Assembly (NCBI GenBank): GCA_026929865.2
Contig: CM049396.1
Coordinates: 22,944,001-23,008,000 of the forward strand
Source: Hyperoplus lanceolatus
Lineage: Eukaryota; Chordata; Actinopteri; Uranoscopiformes; Ammodytidae
Direction of reading: 5' to 3'
Length of the DNA: 64,000 bases
Both the position numbers and the translations under genes were made by a program. Positions within the stretch are counted from its first letter, which is position 1. Each line of letters begins with the position of its first letter. Below, in pieces: positions 1 through 12,297 of the stretch. The notes beneath the pieces were generated by a model. The model saw only the letters and a list, made by a program, of their open reading frames with translations. It was not told the origin of the DNA and did not search any database.

Positions 1-610
1 GGCTGAACCATCAAAGAAAAAATAGAAAATGCAATGAAGAAAAGCTAAAAGGGAGAGAGATAGGCAGGCGGGAGGGCGTTGCCAAGTAACGTATACACAA
101 TTTCACGGTAGCGAACTGCAGTGTTTACTCCTAAATGAATGAGCAGTAGCCTACTAAAACTAAGTTTACTTTGCCTCACCAGCATCATCAGATGACCATT
201 ATTCATCTGAAATAGTCATTATTTACAACAACATAAACACATTACCTCATCGTGATCCATACTAACTGCCGTCTCTCGTTCATTCGCTTTGTGTGAGGAC
301 ACGCAATCTTTCAGCTCCGTGAGAGAGAGTAGTTAAGGTGACACTGCTGCATCAACTCATTGCTGTCAGGTGTGTGTGGCACTGACTGGCATTAGTTGAT
401 GCTGTGTCACCAACCACTCTCACGGAGCCGAAAAGAGTCCGGTGCCCTCACATTTTCAACACACGGACATGCACTATATTGCTTCCTGATCATTTGAATC
501 TCGCACACCCGGCACAAGCTAAAAAACAGCTTCACGACAGCTGGCGTCGTAAAAATACTACCGCTTTTGTCCAAAGGGGTCGCCAACGTGCCATGTTACT
601 CGTAGTGGCT
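1..610 (+). mobile_element. TTAA-flanked non-autonomous DNA element, copy 1 (cut by window start)
   Basis: This is the right-hand part of a repeat seen complete at 11361-12293 and, reversed, at 58254-59143. It ends in GTTACTCGTAGTGGCT followed by TTAA at 611-614. It carries the same internal landmarks as the other copies, including a CTCCGTGAGAGAGAGTAGTT block near 315-335 and its inverted partner CACTCTCACGGAGCCG near 415-430. No transposase is encoded. A 146-residue open frame across it has no recognisable content. TTAA duplications fit Kolobok or piggyBac type transposition; I cannot choose between them. Confidence 0.75.
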
Positions 611-614
611 TTAA

Positions 615-2396
615 TCAGATTTCAGCAGATCTTACCAATTCTTTTGTTATATCTTTGTTATAGTGGTAGTTACTCGCAGGTACAGTACACAGATGAGTAT
701 GAGCATTCTCATTATATAAAATTTCAAAAATCTGTTGACGTGTCCTTTAATGCCTCTACAAAATTTCACAGCAATACTTTGGTCTTGACCGGATTCGTGG
801 AAAGACCAACCGACATAGGCAAATTTAATTTGAGTCAACTATAAAATTAAACTTGCCCCTGGCCTTAATTAATTTGCTCTATACATAGAGAGAGCGAAAA
901 AAGAGAAAGAAGGAAATGAAAGAAGCTGTTACTGGTGGTGAGTTGGGAGTTCAATCAGAGGCTGTGTGTAGCAGACAGACGGATGGACTGGTACGTTACC
1001 AGAGATAAGAATGTTGAGGGAGACATGCCTTCTGAGATACCTTTGTTTTATACAAAATACAGCTACCATTCTCCCATTGGCGAGTCCCCTTTGACACACG
1101 GTACTTTAGGTGAACAGTTAAGGGTGCTAACAAGGTTTGAATGGAAATCTTCATTGTGGGTGGTTACAGTCAGGATACAGACTGACAATGTGTCCATTAA
1201 TGAGCATGAGATTGACACCGACTGTGTCTGGGGCTGTTATGAGCGATATCTGTCCATAACGCTGAATGATTCTCTCTGTTAGGGAAGTGCACGTCTGCCG
1301 GTCAGCGATGAGTATTATGGAGCTCCGGTATCTGCTCATAGTGATGTGCAGCTCAGGGTTTTAGCTGGCTCTGTGTGACGCAACTGTGTAAAAATACGTT
1401 AATGGCTGTCATTGTGCTACTTCTTCTAGTGCAAGGGCCCTTATCCACAAGCCACCATTGAGAAAAAAAATTACACAAAGAGCCCATTGTGTGGAGGCAA
1501 GCTCACGATCTGTAAACTCCTGATATCAAGGGGCCCTACCATCAACCTCCCTGCTCCTCTGACTTGGGTTAGCTTGTTTTAGTGCTTCATATCATTGATA
1601 ATCAAAAATAGTTATGAATATATAGAATATAAGAATTTTCTTGTAATCAATAAGCTTGTGTCCTAAAGAGGAACTTCGTATGATGCTATCATGGCGCTCC
1701 ACTCTTGTTGGTAGATTTAGTGTTATTGGCAATGACTTCACGATACAAATCACGATACATAGGTGACAATATGGTTTATCACGATACATTGCGATACAAT
1801 GCATAATGCGATATTTCTCATAGTTCATTAAAAATGTAAAAAAACTGAGCTGATATACAAGTTGTTGTGTACGGTCTGGGTGGTCGTTATATCAGATCGC
1901 ATTATATACGTATATAAAATTCAGCTGACAATTTGAGTCAAAAGTATTTATTTAAAAACTTTAATTCAAATTCAAACCCCGGTAATTCAAGGCAACTAGT
2001 TGTACTGCAAAATCTACAGGAGCTGAGGTGTAGTTCCAACCCGTTTAAAACTTGACTTTTATAAAATATTAACTTTTGGAGCTGACGATACGATACAGAT
2101 ATCACGAAAATAAATATCACGTTATATTGCAGTATCGTTTTTTTTTAGCAAAGCCCTGATAATTAGGGTCGGACAAAATACAACACACCTTTCAGTATAA
2201 TTACATACAATCCAACACCACCAAAACAACAGCCTTGGAAATGACTAAAGAGTAAATACAAACTGAATCTATTTTAAATAAAATATTGTTTATTTTTATG
2301 TGACTAAAAAGGTCAAATTAGAATATGAAACAGTATTTAGAGCAATTGTTTGGGACTGGTTAATGCATTAACAGGAGTCCGCCCATTTTTGTAATA
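615..2396. other. No gene recognised; decayed repeat DNA
   Basis: The open frame at 935-1282 (115 codons) has no motif I recognise and no splice context, so I do not call it a gene. From about 1720 to 2165 the sequence is rich in CACGATACA and GATACGATAC words and ends in TTTAGCAAAGCCCTGATAA, which resembles one end of a decayed hAT-type repeat. The matching opposite end was not found. The remainder is AT-rich and featureless. Confidence 0.4.
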
Positions 2397-3164
2397 GGGG
2401 AGAGTGGCCTAAGTTGTGCAACTTTTCACTCAAAGACTTTAAAGTAAGGCCTTGACAGTAAAGTCTCCAACTCAAATATGTACATATATTTCAGGGTGTT
2501 CATTGATATATATCTCATAAGGGTGTTGTGCCATTGATATATATCTCATAAACTGTAATGCAAGACAAATCCATAAGACAATCACTTATTTAAGGTGTAT
2601 TTAAAGTAAATAGAGTAAATAGTTGACAAAGATTGAAGGACAATTTTCTTAAACAAGGTGTTGGGAATTCATAAGGGATAGATTTGATCAAAGTCAAGAA
2701 TATTATTAATTTCAAGGAAATTATAATATTAAGAAAAATTGTTAATTAATGATCAATTTAATTAGTCCAGCTAATCAAATTACTTATTAATACCTACGGA
2801 GCACCACCCTTTGAAAAAGGGAACTTTGAATCAAATCAGAAAAACAGTCTCATAATGTTAAAGGGATTTACCTTTTAAAATGTCAAAGTTGGTTACAATG
2901 TACATTTAAGATAATGAAGGAGTGAATATTCGAGCATATACCTTATTTACCAGCAATTAGTGAAATACAAGACACAAATATCACAGACACTGCTTCTTTA
3001 AATCCAAATGTAAGGGTTTATTTACTTCGGCAAGTTGATTAAAACGATACACATAAGTCAATAACCATTAACTAATCTAATTTAAGAAAGCAGACATAGC
3101 ACAAGCAATAAAAAGAACAGTTTAGAATCAAACCCACAGGCTATAGTACATGTGTATGTACCAC

Positions 3165-3192
3165 TCTGTGTGTGTGTGTGTGTGTGTGTGTG
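3165..3192. repeat. (TG)n microsatellite
   Basis: A short, nearly perfect TG dinucleotide run lies inside the 2395-5341 element. Confidence 0.9.
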
Positions 3193-4598
3193 GCAAAAAG
3201 AAAGGGGGGGTGGACACCGCCCAAAGCCAAAAATGGCGGACAGCTTGTGACGTTTTCGTCAAGTGAAGGGGGTCACCGATGGCGACGCAATCACGTGGCG
3301 GAGACGTCCTAACTGTGACGTGTGACGTTAAAGTCACATGAAGGGGGTCAGCGCTCGCGACCCACGCAATTTAACTTTGGAAACCACAGAAGTCAACGCT
3401 CATATCCTTAACAATCGCGACACAAATGTAAGAATATGTGTTGGTGTGCGGATGTACAGAGTTTGAATAAAGAGAGAGAAAGAAAGAGGAGATCAAGTAA
3501 AAGCTCGCCACAGAAAGTGCACAGTTAGTTGTTCACCTTGATTTATAGCCTACAGTCATTCAATCTGTGAGTGGTCTCACAAAACTGATGCTGCTTCGGA
3601 GTTATCAGAGGGGAACAGCTGTTCTGGCACGTAGCGACAATCACAACAATCAAACATCTCCCGGAAAGCCGGAGGAAAAACCACAGTGAGCAGTTAGGCA
3701 ATTATTGTGAAAATAATGCTGTCAGAATCACATTTAACAAGGGAAAAACGACTCGTCAGTCGGTACCTTAACCTTAAGTTAATGTATACCTAAATAGATA
3801 TCTATAGCCTACGTTATAGCCCAGACAAATGCCTACTGTGAACCGTCTCCGACGGTGATGAGAAGCGATGTGTAGGATAGGATCCTGTGGTCCACACGGC
3901 AGGTTTAGAGGAGGGTCCTGCTTGTTATGCTGGTGGAGGAGCGATCTTGCTTCTTGGGGGAAAGACGGGGCCCGTTGCGGTCAGCTGGCTTGCTCCGGTA
4001 GGGGCACATGTGTCTTTTGTGGAGGCGGCGAGGCAGTTTACTGTCTGTTGCGTTCAGGGACGCTGGGCTTCTTCTCCGGCTGGCAGGGAGGAAGGCACGG
4101 CTGAGTTTCAGCAGCCGCGGTAGTATGAAGTTTCCTTGGTGAAACTTCCTTCGGATCCGAGAAGGTAAAGACTGCAGGCAAGCAGTCTGTGAGCTCAGCT
4201 TAAGTTTGCAAACACCCGCTTTGTGGATGGATCCACTGCGAAAGGCTCAGTTTTTATGACCCCTTGTTCTTGGGGGTTTTGCCTCCCAAAAACTCAAATC
4301 CAGGCTTTATTTTACCCATGTAGGCCCCAAGAGTTCCTTATCAGGCTTTGAAAAGGGGAACTAGGCCTCACTTTTCATCATAGATTTCTATTGTACTTTT
4401 TAGCACTGCTGTAGGCACAACAAAGGCCTAGCAGATCTAATGGTTTTACCTGCAAAGCTCACAATGACAAAGTCACAATCATCATCTTTCTGGCCATCTG
4501 AACTCTCATCAGTGGTGTCGTTAAGTGGAATTGAGATGTCACTCTCTTCTGAGCTACTGTAGACAATCACTTTCTTTTGGTGACCAGCGTATACAGCC

Positions 4599-4935
4599 AT
4601 GCCACTGGCACAACTCTCAGAAATGTACTTTGCACTAGTTGCTCCGTGCTTGTGGAACCAACTGCCACCTGACAAATGTGATTCCCTTACATGTCTGCCT
4701 TTAAATCAAGGCTCAAAACCCATATGTACACCCTGGTGTTTCCTCCCCATTAACTATCTTACCTCTGCACTACTATCTGTGTTTATGTGGATGTATGGGC
4801 TTCACGTCTTTTATTTTGGTTATTGTTATTTTACCTTCATTGTTTACCTACTGAATGCACTATGTACAGCACTTTGGACAGTGCAAACTGTCATAAATGT
4901 GCTTTTATAAATACATTTTACTTACTTACTTACTT
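4599..4935 (+). mobile_element. LINE 3' end fragment with (ACTT)n tail
   Basis: The start translates as a reverse-transcriptase C-terminal tail of the kind that ends many fish non-LTR elements (an APxLWNxLP-like block, here VAPCLWNQLP). It is followed by a short 3' untranslated region with the typical sequence ACTTTGGACAGTGCAAACTG and a tetranucleotide tail of ACTT units at about 4915-4934. It is 5'-truncated and cannot code for an active enzyme. The clade is not resolved. Confidence 0.6.
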
Positions 4936-5470
4936 GTAACTCACCCAGGCCATTTGGCACAAATCACCCCAATCCCAGAAATTTGGATAATAAGCATGAT
5001 GCAGCAATTTAGGGCTGACATCGTGCTAACTGTATAGACTCAAAATGTAGCATACCAAAGCACTAAAACATGTGTCAAATGTTTTCAAACTTGTCTATAA
5101 ATGTTCAGACACAATAATCAAAAAACCTTGATCATGGAAATTTTACTTTGAAAGGCAAAACACAGTTTTTTGAGCTTAAATGTGCTTATATCTTATTCCT
5201 TGTGTCTCCCTTCTTTACAGGATGAGTCAAATGGATTGCTCTTCTTAAATATGTGGTCACATTTCCAATTTCTTTCATGGTTTTCTAGAAACAAGGGATG
5301 GCACAACTTCCAAAATGCACAACTTAGGCCACTCTCCCCTACCTGTAGATGGACAAATATGAAAGTTATAAAAATAAAATCTTTCTCCATTAACTATAAA
5401 GGCAATAAATCCAATGGTCAGTGTCACATAAGAGAACACCAGAAGCAGTGATTCACCAAGCATACACAAT

Positions 5471-6325
5471 GGCCGGGTTTCCCAGATTCGTTAAGAGCCT
5501 CTTTGGGCTAAGTACTTCTTTGGAGCGCTCTTAAGAACGCTGTGAAAGAAGAATGCGTTTCCCAGATTCGTTCTTAGCGAAAGAAGCTCTTTCACTAAGA
5601 TGGAACTGTAAGATGGAGCTGACCCACTCTTACAACCTTCTTAGCGACCAAATCGTCAGTGATCATGCCGCGTCAGGGAAATTTATTTCCTCCACTTTTC
5701 GAAATAATAAAACAATGCTCAATGCGGACCACTGGCGCAATAAACAGTAGACTAATAATAGAGAAAAAAAATGTTTTAATGAATTAGACGTTTACGTTTT
5801 CCACACACATGAGTTTATAGTACTACACATAAAAAAACATCAACAACCCTTTGGCATTTCACAGATATCAAGGAAACAGATTTAATTGAATTCAGCTGAA
5901 CCTCATTGAGAGCGGCTCCCGCCGCTTTCTTCCATTCTCACATGTGTGTGCCTATATCCACGGGGTAGGCTATGTATGCGCTAATGGGCTTGATAACTAC
6001 TTGGATACACTTGTTGCCACACACACACCCGCACACACACAATACATGCGTAGCCTGATTCCACCTGTGTGGGGGAGACCACGGGCCGCTGTGTGTGGCT
6101 TATGCGCTGATAAAGAGGTGGGTGATCGATTCGCCTGGCATCGATTTATTCAGTTTCAGCACTACCGCGGTGGACAGCTCCCACTAAAGAGCTTCTTTTG
6201 CTTCATCTTACGGCTTCTCCAAAGATGGCACTTAAGAAGCCATCTGGGAAACACCCTTCTTAGACGAACCCTTCTTTCGACCCTTCTTTGGTCCCAAAGA
6301 ACGATCGAATCTGGGAAACGCGGCC
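5471..6325. mobile_element. PIF/Harbinger-like non-autonomous element
   Basis: The left end GGCCGGGTTTCCCAGATTCG is inverted at the right end as CGAATCTGGGAAACGCGGCC. AAT lies directly outside both ends (5468-5470 and 6326-6328), which gives a 3-bp duplication as expected for PIF/Harbinger elements. A second internal copy of the CGTTTCCCAGATTCGTTCTT block lies near 5554. Nothing in the 855 bp reads as transposase. Confidence 0.75.
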
Positions 6326-6637
6326 AATGTCTTTTGTGGTTTATGTTCTCATCATGTTTAGTGGTTTAAGGTCCTCATCATTAATTGGATGACTGGAGTT
6401 ACAATGATGGGACAATCTACCGTACCATAATATTGCTGCATTCCTGATACAAGATGGTAGGATAAATGAAGATGTGGAAGGACTGTGCTTCAGCCTGCCT
6501 GACTCTACTCACTGAGACTAGTTCATAGCTACACTGGTTGGCAGATGTCAGATCTCTGGAAGTGAACAGAGAGAAAAAGTTGACTTGGATGTTTCTGGGT
6601 TGACTTCCATGTCTATGCAGGGACAGCAGTGTTTCCC

Positions 6638-6684
6638 GCACGTTCACTCAGCAGCGGCGCAGCGCCGCTGCTGAGTGAACGTGC
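6638..6684. repeat. Perfect 23-bp inverted repeat with a 1-nt spacer
   Basis: Arms 6638-6660 and 6662-6684 are exact reverse complements around a single A at 6661. The hairpin lies 11 bp inside the left terminus of the hAT element and includes part of the TIR. It would extrude a stable cruciform or RNA hairpin, with GCAGCGGCGC at the tip. Confidence 0.95.
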
Positions 6685-7636
6685 GCCGCTTCTATAAAAA
6701 TCCTTCGCCTCCGCATTTTCTATTTTTTTTTTGTAGGCCTACGTAGCTCCTTTTAGAAAATGGGCAGCGCGTAACGTAAATTGCGCAACACGCGGCACAT
6801 CATCATGTAGCCAACATCTAAGAAGAAGAATAACCTAACATTGAGTGTGGCAGTTGTTGGCAGTAGTAGCCTACACGGTTGCAAAGTTACATTGATTCCA
6901 GCAGCGAGTGAAGCGGAAGAGCGAAGTGTAGCGGAGGAAACTGGTGAATGTAGCTTACCGCGCTGATTTGCTTCTATCACTGGTTTCACTTCAGAGGTGT
7001 CGGCCAGAACACCACTTATGGCCAAAAACGTCAGATTATAAGCATGAGACTAGGAGAGGACGAGTATGGTTTATCCGCTCTTTATTTTCTTCTCTTTCAC
7101 AGACACAGCAGCACACAGATCGCGGGAAAAGAACAAAGGGTTTAACTCTGCTCCTGATGAGACGTTGGAACAGCTGTTATTGCGACCCGCGAATCGCTGC
7201 CGTTAAAACATGCATAAAACTATAACAGCAATCTTACTCACACACGGGTGATTCCACAACTCAAACAAACATGTACAAACTGTAGAATGATCACTACATG
7301 CACGCTCGCACATCCGACCGAGCGAGAGGAGAAAGGAAACTAGAAAGAAACTAAAAAGACTCTCCAGCCGACTGACGTCACGGCCCTAACTGACAGCTAC
7401 CCACACGAAACAAAACACAATTTAACACACTGTAAGAAGTATTAAACACTGTAACCAATAACTTTGGGGCCTTTTCTACACGAAGAAAGAAGGAAAGAGA
7501 GAGAGAGAGAGTAAGTTGCTAAAATGTGTCTCTACATGACCTTCAGTGTTAAAAACCCTCTGAGCCCTATCATAATTTTATTTCATCTAGGCTATAAACC
7601 GTAACCTCCGTGCCGTTTTTCCTCTAGTAGACTATT

Positions 7637-7657
7637 GTGTGTGTGTGTGTGTGTGTG
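7637..7657. repeat. (GT)n microsatellite
   Basis: A short GT dinucleotide run is followed by a GGTGGTGGTG run, inside the 6627-9199 element. Confidence 0.85.
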
Positions 7658-9457
7658 GTGGTGGTGTTGTCGCTCTTTTTGGATCACTCATAGCCTTTAC
7701 AGGAGCTTATATCCAGCCAGGAGCTTCTAGCCTGGGCATTTTCGGGAACTGTTAGATCCGATGTTGTTCTTTATTGCCATATAAAATCCGTTTTCATCAA
7801 GTATTTTAGTTAGGGATTTATGCTAATCACCTGTAAGCATGCGGTCATTAGCATAAATGCAGGGAAAAAGCCTATGGACTTTTTAAAAGATTATGAATAG
7901 TTTCTATTATGTATAATTTATATTTATTTTAGAATTGTCATCACCTTTTGACTCCCAAGACTAAGAAGAAGTGTTTTAAGCAATAACAAGCTTAATCAAT
8001 GTGTCTTTTAGTGGCATATCAATAAATAATTGTGAGATATTTTTAGCTTTTTTACTGTCTAATTGATCATTTCCTAGATTCAAACAACATCACAGCAGCA
8101 CACATTCTTATAGTCCAGGTTGTGGCCCAAATAAATGATAGCTTGACAGCTAGGCATTATAGGGTGATGAATGCAATCTTAATAAGAGAATAAATCCAGG
8201 CAAACCAAAACATCTCAAAAATGGCTTAGGGCTCAGAGTTTAAAAGGCTGGTACAAGCTCTTAAGGGATGCACTGTGCACAATGTATATATACATAGTTA
8301 AATAATATATATTACATTTGCAGATGAGTCTAAAAAGTTGGGTGAAAAAGAAAGGCAGACGGGGACAATGGAGGAGCTGAGGTTAGTGAAGCAAATTAGG
8401 GAAGCAAACTTTCAAGCTAATGAGAATTTTCTTTTGGATTTGAATGCATAATGCTAGGTGATATTATTTGAACATTACAAATGCATGTATATAGGATAAT
8501 TTGAAGGAAACAAATAAGATTTCTAGCATTTCTTACTTGTTGTTTAAGTGCTCAAGTTTATTACAGAAAATACAGGTAGACCAAGTAAGGGAGGAAAGAG
8601 AAGTGACAGAGAAGCAAGGAGAACAAGAGAGAGAGGGTGCAGTGGTAGATCCTGAGAGGTGTTTTGCCCATGATTGCAGGAGATTTCATTTTTGAACAAT
8701 GTGTCTTGTGTAAAAAACAGTGTGTAGTGTTTTGAAAAAAGTGTGTTTGAGAATTTCAAACACAGTGCAAAGCACTTATTATGTTTGTAGGGTTGGTGCT
8801 TGTGTTTTGGGCATGGTCACCAAAGTTAGAGGTTGTGATGCTTTGGGCATAGCAACCACTTTTAGTGTTTAAGCATTAGGCAAAAATCTGTAAATAAATT
8901 GTGCAAATTATTTTTGCGTTGTGGCATTTTTTGTTTAAATATTAATTTCTATGCAAAAATGTCAAAATCTGTAAGACACAAAAGGCAAAGTTACAACAAC
9001 AATAATCCTATCTACAGTAATACACAGGACTGTGTGAATAGGATTTAAGTGCATATTCTCCTCTCAAAGTGCACCAGATTCATGGATTCCAATGTACAGG
9101 GTACAAAAAAAAACGGCCGGGGGGGCATGCCCCCGGACCTCCCTAGAGGGTTCGGGGACCACAGCACCGCTGCTGAAAAAAATCCTGCGGGAAACACTGG
9201 ACAGGTACAAGGGATAAATACCAAGCATGTTACCCAACTAGGGTCTGAAGTCAAAACAATGACACAAGCTACATAAGTTGCGAAGAATGCCAGTACTTTA
9301 TATTCCCAGTAATAACAACACAATCTCTGCATAACATCGCAGTTAGCTCATGTACAAAGTGCCCCCTTGTTTGTGATTTGGGATTTGTGTGCAACAGAAT
9401 GGAAAGCTCAAAAACCTGTCTGTGCATGCCTTGAATAAGTCTTTGACAGCATCTTAC

Positions 9458-9640
9458 CTTGTGCAGGCTGCCCTTGGAGTCCCCCAGGAAGGCAATGGTA
9501 TGTCCCACCCTCACGCTGACTGCCACAGCAGTTAGCCGGGCCGATGGGCTGTCCAAGATGGCCTCCGCTTCTACGGGCATCCTGCTGGCCATGGGGCTGG
9601 GAGTGTGGTCAGAGCCACAGGGGTAGGCTTCCAGAGTGTT
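9458..9640 (-). CDS. Plexin-B-type exon (end of sema domain region)
   Basis: On the minus strand a 183-bp block is bounded by an acceptor (CCACTAG before 9640) and a strong donor (CACAAG|GTAAGA at 9458). It reads 61 codons in phase 0 with no stop. The peptide includes [15 protein letters not shown], then RLTAVAVSV, then [16 protein letters not shown]. The PCGS-HTPSPM and [13 protein letters not shown] blocks are what I know from B-class plexins at the end of the sema domain, just before the PSI domains. Plexins are single-pass semaphorin receptors that signal through an intracellular GAP domain. Codon-level splicing is intact, so this is probably a live host exon. Neighbouring exons were not found; the flanks are transposon-filled, so the introns are probably large. 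Which B paralogue it is (plxnb1, 2 or 3) cannot be decided, so no symbol is given. Confidence 0.78.
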
Positions 9641-11360
9641 CTAGTGGTGGGGGACACGCACAAGAGGACAAGTCAGTGTGTAGTCGGGATTCTAATGGGT
9701 CATGTTCTGTTAACATGAAGATTAGATTAACAAATTAAAATAAATAACACATTTAATTTTGACCTAAGTACCCTTAGGGGGCTTACAAAGCTGTGACCAT
9801 TTGTTCTTGTATCCAGAGTCTGGCAGTATGAAGTGTTTTTTTCTCTAGTGGCAATGCTCTTGTTTTGGGCAATCAGGGAAATTTATTTTCAACGTGAACA
9901 TTTGAAAAATGGGGTCATTGCTTCATCATTTGTAATCTTAACAATAGGAAGTAGAGGCTATGAACCAGGGAGCTGTGCATGTTGCTTGAAGGCTCCTTGT
10001 TTAATGATGGATTGCATGTAGTTGGCTGGTATGTTGTTATGAATGGAAACAATCATTGGCCTGCTCTTAACATAAAAGAGATTGATTATATGCCAGCACT
10101 GCCTAGGAATGATGATATGAATCTACCACTTCAATATTTTCATGATTTCACCACTACAAAAATTGTCACAACTTTAAGGACTCCTTGACATTAACCATGG
10201 GTTGAAGGAAAGTTAAGCCTTTTTTGTCCACATCATGTGAAGTGAACCCAATCATTCCAGTAAACCAACAGGGATTATTGCTAAGAATAGCCCCACAATG
10301 AATCATGACTAAATTTCCAAGGACTTATTACTTCCAGTATAGGACAATGGCTAAGGCCCTGTTTCGGAAAGCGGTCAGACACGGTTTAGGGAAAACTCAG
10401 AGTTAAAAGGAAACTCTTATGCAAAATTCACTTTTTTATGTTTTGCAACATTAACATAGTTCCCTGGTGTGACTAAAAAACAACCCTCCTTTTCTCAGCC
10501 TCCACCTTTCTGGAAATCTGTGTTTAAAAACCCCAGTCAGATTTCTCTCCCCCTTATGACATCATAAGGAGAAGCCAAACCCCCATTATCAACCAAACTT
10601 AGCACTACCTCCATATTAGCACACTTCCAGATACCCCTGAATCTAACTGGCAGTTAGGTTCAAACCAGAAGTTAGATTCAGGGCCAATCAGAGCAGACTA
10701 GGCTTTTTGGAAGGTGGGGCTCTAAAACAGAGCGTTTCAGACAGAGGTTGAAAATAGGAGATTCATCAATGAAAAATGTCCTTAACCCATTGATGACGGC
10801 TGCTGCGCGATGCCACATTGCCTCTCCTGCCTGATGCTGCATCGTGCAGCATTGTTACTTTATCTAATTTTCATGGCATGTGCAGCATAGAATGCACTGT
10901 CATTGGTTCAAATACACATGAGGTGGGTTTTGTTGATTTTTTAAGACCACGTGATCACCCAAAAGTTGTGTGGTTTGGCGAAAACCACATCAATCAAAAA
11001 AATAAAAAATAAAACAAAATAATAATAAAAATAAGCCGGCTGTGTCAGCGATAGTGTATTACAGAACAGTTAGTGGCGTTTGGTGCGCAGAATCAAGGTC
11101 CACTATAGGCTACTGACGAAAATCACACTAAATATTTTATATTATTTATTCTTTTTTTTCTCCCCCATCTAATTTTGACGATTTTTAGAAAAATTTGTTG
11201 GTGTGTAAGCGCTAAGGGAGCATGTTTAAATAAAACCTGTGAACCTTAACTTTTAAATGTATTTTATTTCATGTTTCTATGTGCTACACAGGCTTAGATA
11301 TTAAGGTTTTGGTAGACTTGACAATTCGTACTATTTTTTCAGAAAACCCTCAGGCATTAA
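9641..11360. other. Probable intron with old repeats; no further gene recognised
   Basis: Upstream of the plexin exon on its strand. From about 10356 to 10780 there is a repeat with AAAAACAACCCTCC, AAAAACCCCAGTCAGAT and CCCTTATGACATCATAAG blocks, which recurs at about 31230-31430. A TTAACCCATTGATGACGG sequence at 10791 resembles a TTAACCC-type piggyBac MITE end but has no partner. No exon with splice sites could be recognised. Confidence 0.45.
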
Positions 11361-12293
11361 AGCGGCTACGAGTAACATTTAAATATCTTTTAAACAGCCT
11401 CATGTTTCCTCTGATAATCATAAATTACCTTTAACAGCAAACGAGACCATCAGTGCAAAGAAAGATGTTTTTAAATAGTTTTTATTTCTGCTTTTGGTCT
11501 GGTCGCACACCCAGTCCGATTTTCGGTTCGCTCGTGCAGGCTCTATGGTCACATATCCATATTGGTCGCAGATTTCAGTGTGGCGCAACAACGTGAATTG
11601 AGAAGCCTATCCTTCCAGGTGAGGGAAGGGGAGCAGGAGCCTTGTTTGAGACAGTTATTTGTCGTCATAATGACTGATAACGGGGCTGAACCATCAAAGA
11701 AAAAATGCAATGAAGAAAAGCTAAAAGGGAGAGTGATATAGGCTACGGGCGGGACCAGGGCGTTGCCAAGCAACGTGTATACAATTTCACAAGAGCGAAA
11801 CTAGACTGCAGTGTTTACTCCTAAATGAATGAGCGGTTGGTACTAACACAAAGTTTGCTTTGCTTCACCATCATCAGATAACCATTATCTGTAATAGTCA
11901 TTATTTACAACAACATAAACACATTACCTCATCGTGATCCATACTAACTGCCGTCTCTCTTTCATTCGCTTTCTGTGAGGAGTCGGACACGTAGGCTAAT
12001 CTTTCAGCTCCGTGAGAGAGAGTAGTTAGGTGACACTGCTGGATCAACTCATTGCAATCAGGTGTGTGTGCCAGACTGGCATTAGTTGATGCAGTGTCAA
12101 AACCACTCTCACGGAGCCGAAAAGAGTCCTCACACTTTCAACACACGGACATGCACTATATTGCTCCCTTCTCAGTTCACACTCCCGCGCCTGGCACGAG
12201 CTATAAAACAGCTTTGCGACAGCGGGCGTCGTAAAAAATACTACCGCTTTTGTCCAAAGGGGACGCCAACGTGCCATCTTACTCGTAGTGGCT
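11361..12293 (+). mobile_element. TTAA-flanked non-autonomous DNA element, copy 2 (complete)
   Basis: Complete 933-bp copy. TTAA flanks both sides (11357-11360 and 12294-12297). Termini are AGCGGCTACGAGTAACAT and its inverse ending CTCGTAGTGGCT. Inside, around 12005-12120, a CAGCTCCGTGAGAGAGAGT block and its inverted partner ACTCTCACGGAGCCG form a long imperfect hairpin. No transposase domain is present in the 169-residue frame or any other frame. The TTAA duplication is shared by the piggyBac and Kolobok superfamilies. Three copies in 64 kb suggest a successful family. Confidence 0.85.
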
Positions 12294-12297
12294 TTAA

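Larger units (their letters stand above)
2395..5341. mobile_element. DNA transposon with GGGGAGAGTGGCC inverted ends
   Basis: The left end reads TAGGGGAGAGTGGCCTAAGT and the right end is its inverse, ACTTAGGCCACTCTCCCCTA. The outermost TA at each side fits a TA duplication, as in Tc1/mariner-like elements, although it could instead be part of the inverted repeat. The ~2.9 kb interior has no transposase that I can read. It contains a (TG)n tract near 3168-3191 and a LINE 3' end at about 4599-4935, so later insertions have lengthened it. Class assignment is uncertain. Confidence 0.65.
6627..9199. mobile_element. hAT-type element with CAGTGTTTCCCGCA ends
   Basis: The left end is CAGTGTTTCCCGCACG and the right end CCTGCGGGAAACACTG. 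The right subterminal block has a G/C-rich hairpin (GGGGGGGCATGCCCCC near 9119) of the kind seen in fish hAT elements with this terminus. GACAG directly abuts both ends (6622-6626, 9200-9204), giving a 5-bp duplication. That is shorter than the usual 8 bp of hAT but known for some subgroups. The interior has no transposase exon I can identify. A perfect hairpin sits near the left end. Confidence 0.65.

Noticed and set aside
404..844. 146-codon open frame
   Set aside because: It lies mostly in the non-coding TTAA-flanked repeat and starts at a GTG. The content is not shared as a conserved protein with the other two copies.
935..1282. 115-codon frame
   Set aside because: No recognisable motif, no splice signals and a non-ATG start. 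It was considered as a LINE endonuclease piece, but the diagnostic residues are absent.
3868..4123. Two overlapping 78-codon frames in a G-rich block
   Set aside because: Gly/Ser/Arg-rich composition follows base composition. There are no motifs or splice sites, and the block is inside a transposon.
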